A stretch of 6,537 bases of DNA from Myxococcota bacterium (GTDB taxonomy: Bacteria > Myxococcota_C > UBA6777), in contig CAUJFU010000404.1 in NCBI GenBank assembly GCA_963169055.1, positions 1-6,537 of the forward strand. The letters run 5' to 3'. Both the position numbers and the translations under genes were made by a program. Below, piece by piece: positions 5,547-6,537 of this stretch. Every line of letters starts with the position of its first letter. Positions within the stretch are counted from its first letter, which is position 1. The notes under the pieces are model-generated. The model saw only the letters and a list, made by a program, of their open reading frames with translations. It was not told the origin of the DNA and made no database searches.

Positions 5547-6291
5547 ACCAATCGTTGTGGTAGCCTGCGATCGGGCGGAAGGTCGCACGGGGCAGATGTT
5601 TTGCGAGGTTTTGGGCATGCTCAAACGGGATCACCTCGTCTTGTTGTGCAGCAAAGATCTCGATAGGACCGCGATAATCCCGAAGTGATGCGATATTGTC
5701 CCAATCATCGCGCAATAACCAGCGTACAGGCAGGAACGGCAAGCGTCGTGCGGCCACGTCTGCAAGCCGATCATACGGCACCACCAACGTGATCTTGTCA
5801 GGCGGAGGCGATTGCGCCGCAAGGAAGGAGGCTGCACCGCTACCGATCGATTCGCCCACCACACAGATCGGGTGTTTTGGATAGGTGCTGCGCAACAGCT
5901 TGTAAGCTTCGATCGCGGCTTGATCGAATGCGGTGCGTGAGGGACTTCCTTTGCGTTGACCATAGCCCGGATATTCGAGCAAGTAGACCGTGTCTTCGGC
6001 GGGAAACGAGGGCATCGCATACACGCGATCTGCTGCTTGGCCTGCGTTGCCGTGCATCATCAACCAGATCGCTTTCGGGGCGGGGCGTTGACGCACAAAC
6101 CCGATCACCTCTTCGCCGCTCTTCCAAGGCATCAGCGCGTGGGTTTGTGTATGGTGCGATGGGAAAAACAACAGCTTTCTTTGGATCGCGGTGATCATCA
6201 GCAACAAAGCTCCATACACACCGACCGTCACAATCAGACTGCGAACAAGCCAATGTTTGGTTTGGGGGGGCTGCACAGGCGACTCTTGCAT
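5512..6291 (-). CDS. Membrane-anchored alpha/beta hydrolase (serine hydrolase, ABHD13/YfhR-like)
   Basis: This is a 259-residue alpha/beta-fold hydrolase. A single hydrophobic segment at about residues 15-36, following a short N-terminus with K12 and R17, suggests an inner-membrane anchor or uncleaved signal. The catalytic elements are visible in order: oxyanion motif MMHGNAGQ (78-85), EYPGYGQRKGSPS (106-118), nucleophile elbow GESIG with S148, acid D218 in QQDEVIPF, and H245 in AGYHNDW. The fold and triad fit the group with ABHD13, Bem46 and YfhR, which includes esterase- or thioesterase-like enzymes; the substrate is unknown. The ATG has only a weak AGAGAA 5 bases upstream, but starting there keeps the membrane segment whole. 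The gene stands alone, converging on the NADAR gene. The C-terminus after H245 is only 14 residues and ends in a short repeat that may have changed it. Confidence 0.93.
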   Translation of the reverse strand: MQESPVQPPQTKHWLVRSLIVTVGVYGALLLMITAIQRKLLFFPSHHTQTHALMPWKSGEEVIGFVRQRPAPKAIWLMMHGNAGQAADRVYAMPSFPAEDTVYLLEYPGYGQRKGSPSRTAFDQAAIEAYKLLRSTYPKHPICVVGESIGSGAASFLAAQSPPPDKITLVVPYDRLADVAARRLPFLPVRWLLRDDWDNIASLRDYRGPIEIFAAQQDEVIPFEHAQNLAKHLPRATFRPIAGYHNDWSWGAKVRFSAP

Positions 6292-6339
6292 GGGTGTTCT
6301 CTGGGTTGGGAGTGTTGGTGAAACAAGTGCGATGGTTCT

Positions 6340-6368
6340 TTTATGGGGCGTGACACCAAACCCCGCAA
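6340..6368 (-). promoter_or_regulatory. Possible sigma70-type promoter of the hydrolase gene
   Basis: On the minus strand TTGCGG (6368-6363) and CATAAA (6345-6340) are 17 bases apart, about 48 bases before the ATG at 6291. The matches to consensus are only moderate (3 and 4 of 6). Confidence 0.3.
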
Positions 6369-6400
6369 GGTCTTCTTTTGTGGGAAGCGCTCTTTTACAG

Positions 6401-6440
6401 AGAGCTACGCTCTTATCCCCCCTCGCCTCCGCAGCGTAGC
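6401..6440. repeat. Inverted repeats upstream of the hydrolase gene
   Basis: GCTACGCT (6405-6412) is the exact complement of AGCGTAGC (6433-6440), forming an 8-base-pair stem. The left arm can also pair locally as AGAGC-TAC-GCTCT (6401-6413). No T-run follows on either strand. The segment directly abuts the G-rich array and may be one end of the same dispersed element. Confidence 0.5.
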
Positions 6441-6450
6441 GTCGCGGGGA

Positions 6451-6537
6451 GAGGGGCAGGGGGTGAGGGGCAGGGGGTGAGGGGCAGGGGGGGAGGGGCC
6501 GGGGGGGAGGGGGAGGGGCAGGGGGGGAGGGGCAGGG
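6451..6537 (+). repeat. G-rich 14-base tandem array, running off the right edge
   Basis: The unit is GAGGGGCAGGGGGT or a close variant. Units start at 6451, 6465, 6479, 6493 (a GAGGGGCC variant), 6513 and 6527, with a truncated 6-base unit at 6507-6512. Apart from G, only A, C and T at fixed unit positions occur. The G-runs of four to seven give strong G-quadruplex potential on the plus strand. The adjoining GCGGGGAGAGGGGC (6444-6457) resembles GC-rich dispersed repeats common in bacterial intergenic regions. No gene is seen from 6292 to 6537. Confidence 0.85.

Noticed and set aside
5294-5551. 85-residue minus-strand open frame across the two repeats
   Set aside because: Its sequence repeats itself only because it reads through both repeat copies. 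It overlaps the 3' ends of the NADAR and hydrolase genes and has no ribosome site or family match.
6191-6439. 82-residue plus-strand open frame near the right end
   Set aside because: It starts antisense to the hydrolase gene and ends in repeat DNA. No ribosome site or recognisable domain is seen.

Overview
The window holds five protein-coding genes and several small repeats. It looks chromosomal and bacterial: genes are tightly spaced, Shine-Dalgarno sites of the AAAGGA(G) type precede three of the five starts, and housekeeping families (pyruvate kinase, a ClpX relative) are present. The secreted HEAT-repeat protein, the Pro-rich N-terminal extension on ClpX and the GC-rich dispersed repeats would suit a large-genome Gram-negative such as a member of Myxococcota or another deltaproteobacterium-like lineage. 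That placement is a guess; nothing here fixes the taxon.

Minus strand, read right to left: pyruvate kinase (4698-3220), a ClpX-family AAA+ unfoldase (3203-1701) and a secreted HEAT-repeat solenoid (from 1647, running off the left edge). The gaps are 16 and 53 bases, no terminator-like hairpin separates them, and they probably form one transcript. The ClpX-like protein is the most unusual product. Its ATPase motifs and GYVG pore loop are intact, but it lacks the Cys4 zinc-binding domain, carries a Pro-rich repeat-built N-terminus instead, and has lost the Phe of the IGF loop that docks ClpX to ClpP. It may unfold proteins without ClpP.

From 4699 to 4870 lies a 172-base divergent intergenic region with a perfect 16-base inverted repeat next to pyk. 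On the plus strand follows a NADAR-domain protein (4871-5353). Facing it is a membrane-anchored alpha/beta hydrolase (6291-5512, minus). Two 71-73 base repeat copies with a GC-rich hairpin fill the space between these convergent genes. The first copy supplies the last codons and stop of the NADAR gene. A second, shorter 34-base-offset duplication appears to have changed the hydrolase C-terminus.

The right end (6292-6537) has no gene. It contains a possible hydrolase promoter, an inverted repeat and a 14-base G-rich tandem array that runs off the window.

The pyk-clpX-HEAT group is a candidate co-expressed set, but only its layout supports a joint function. No CRISPR array, tRNA, rRNA, transposase or classical defence cassette is visible.
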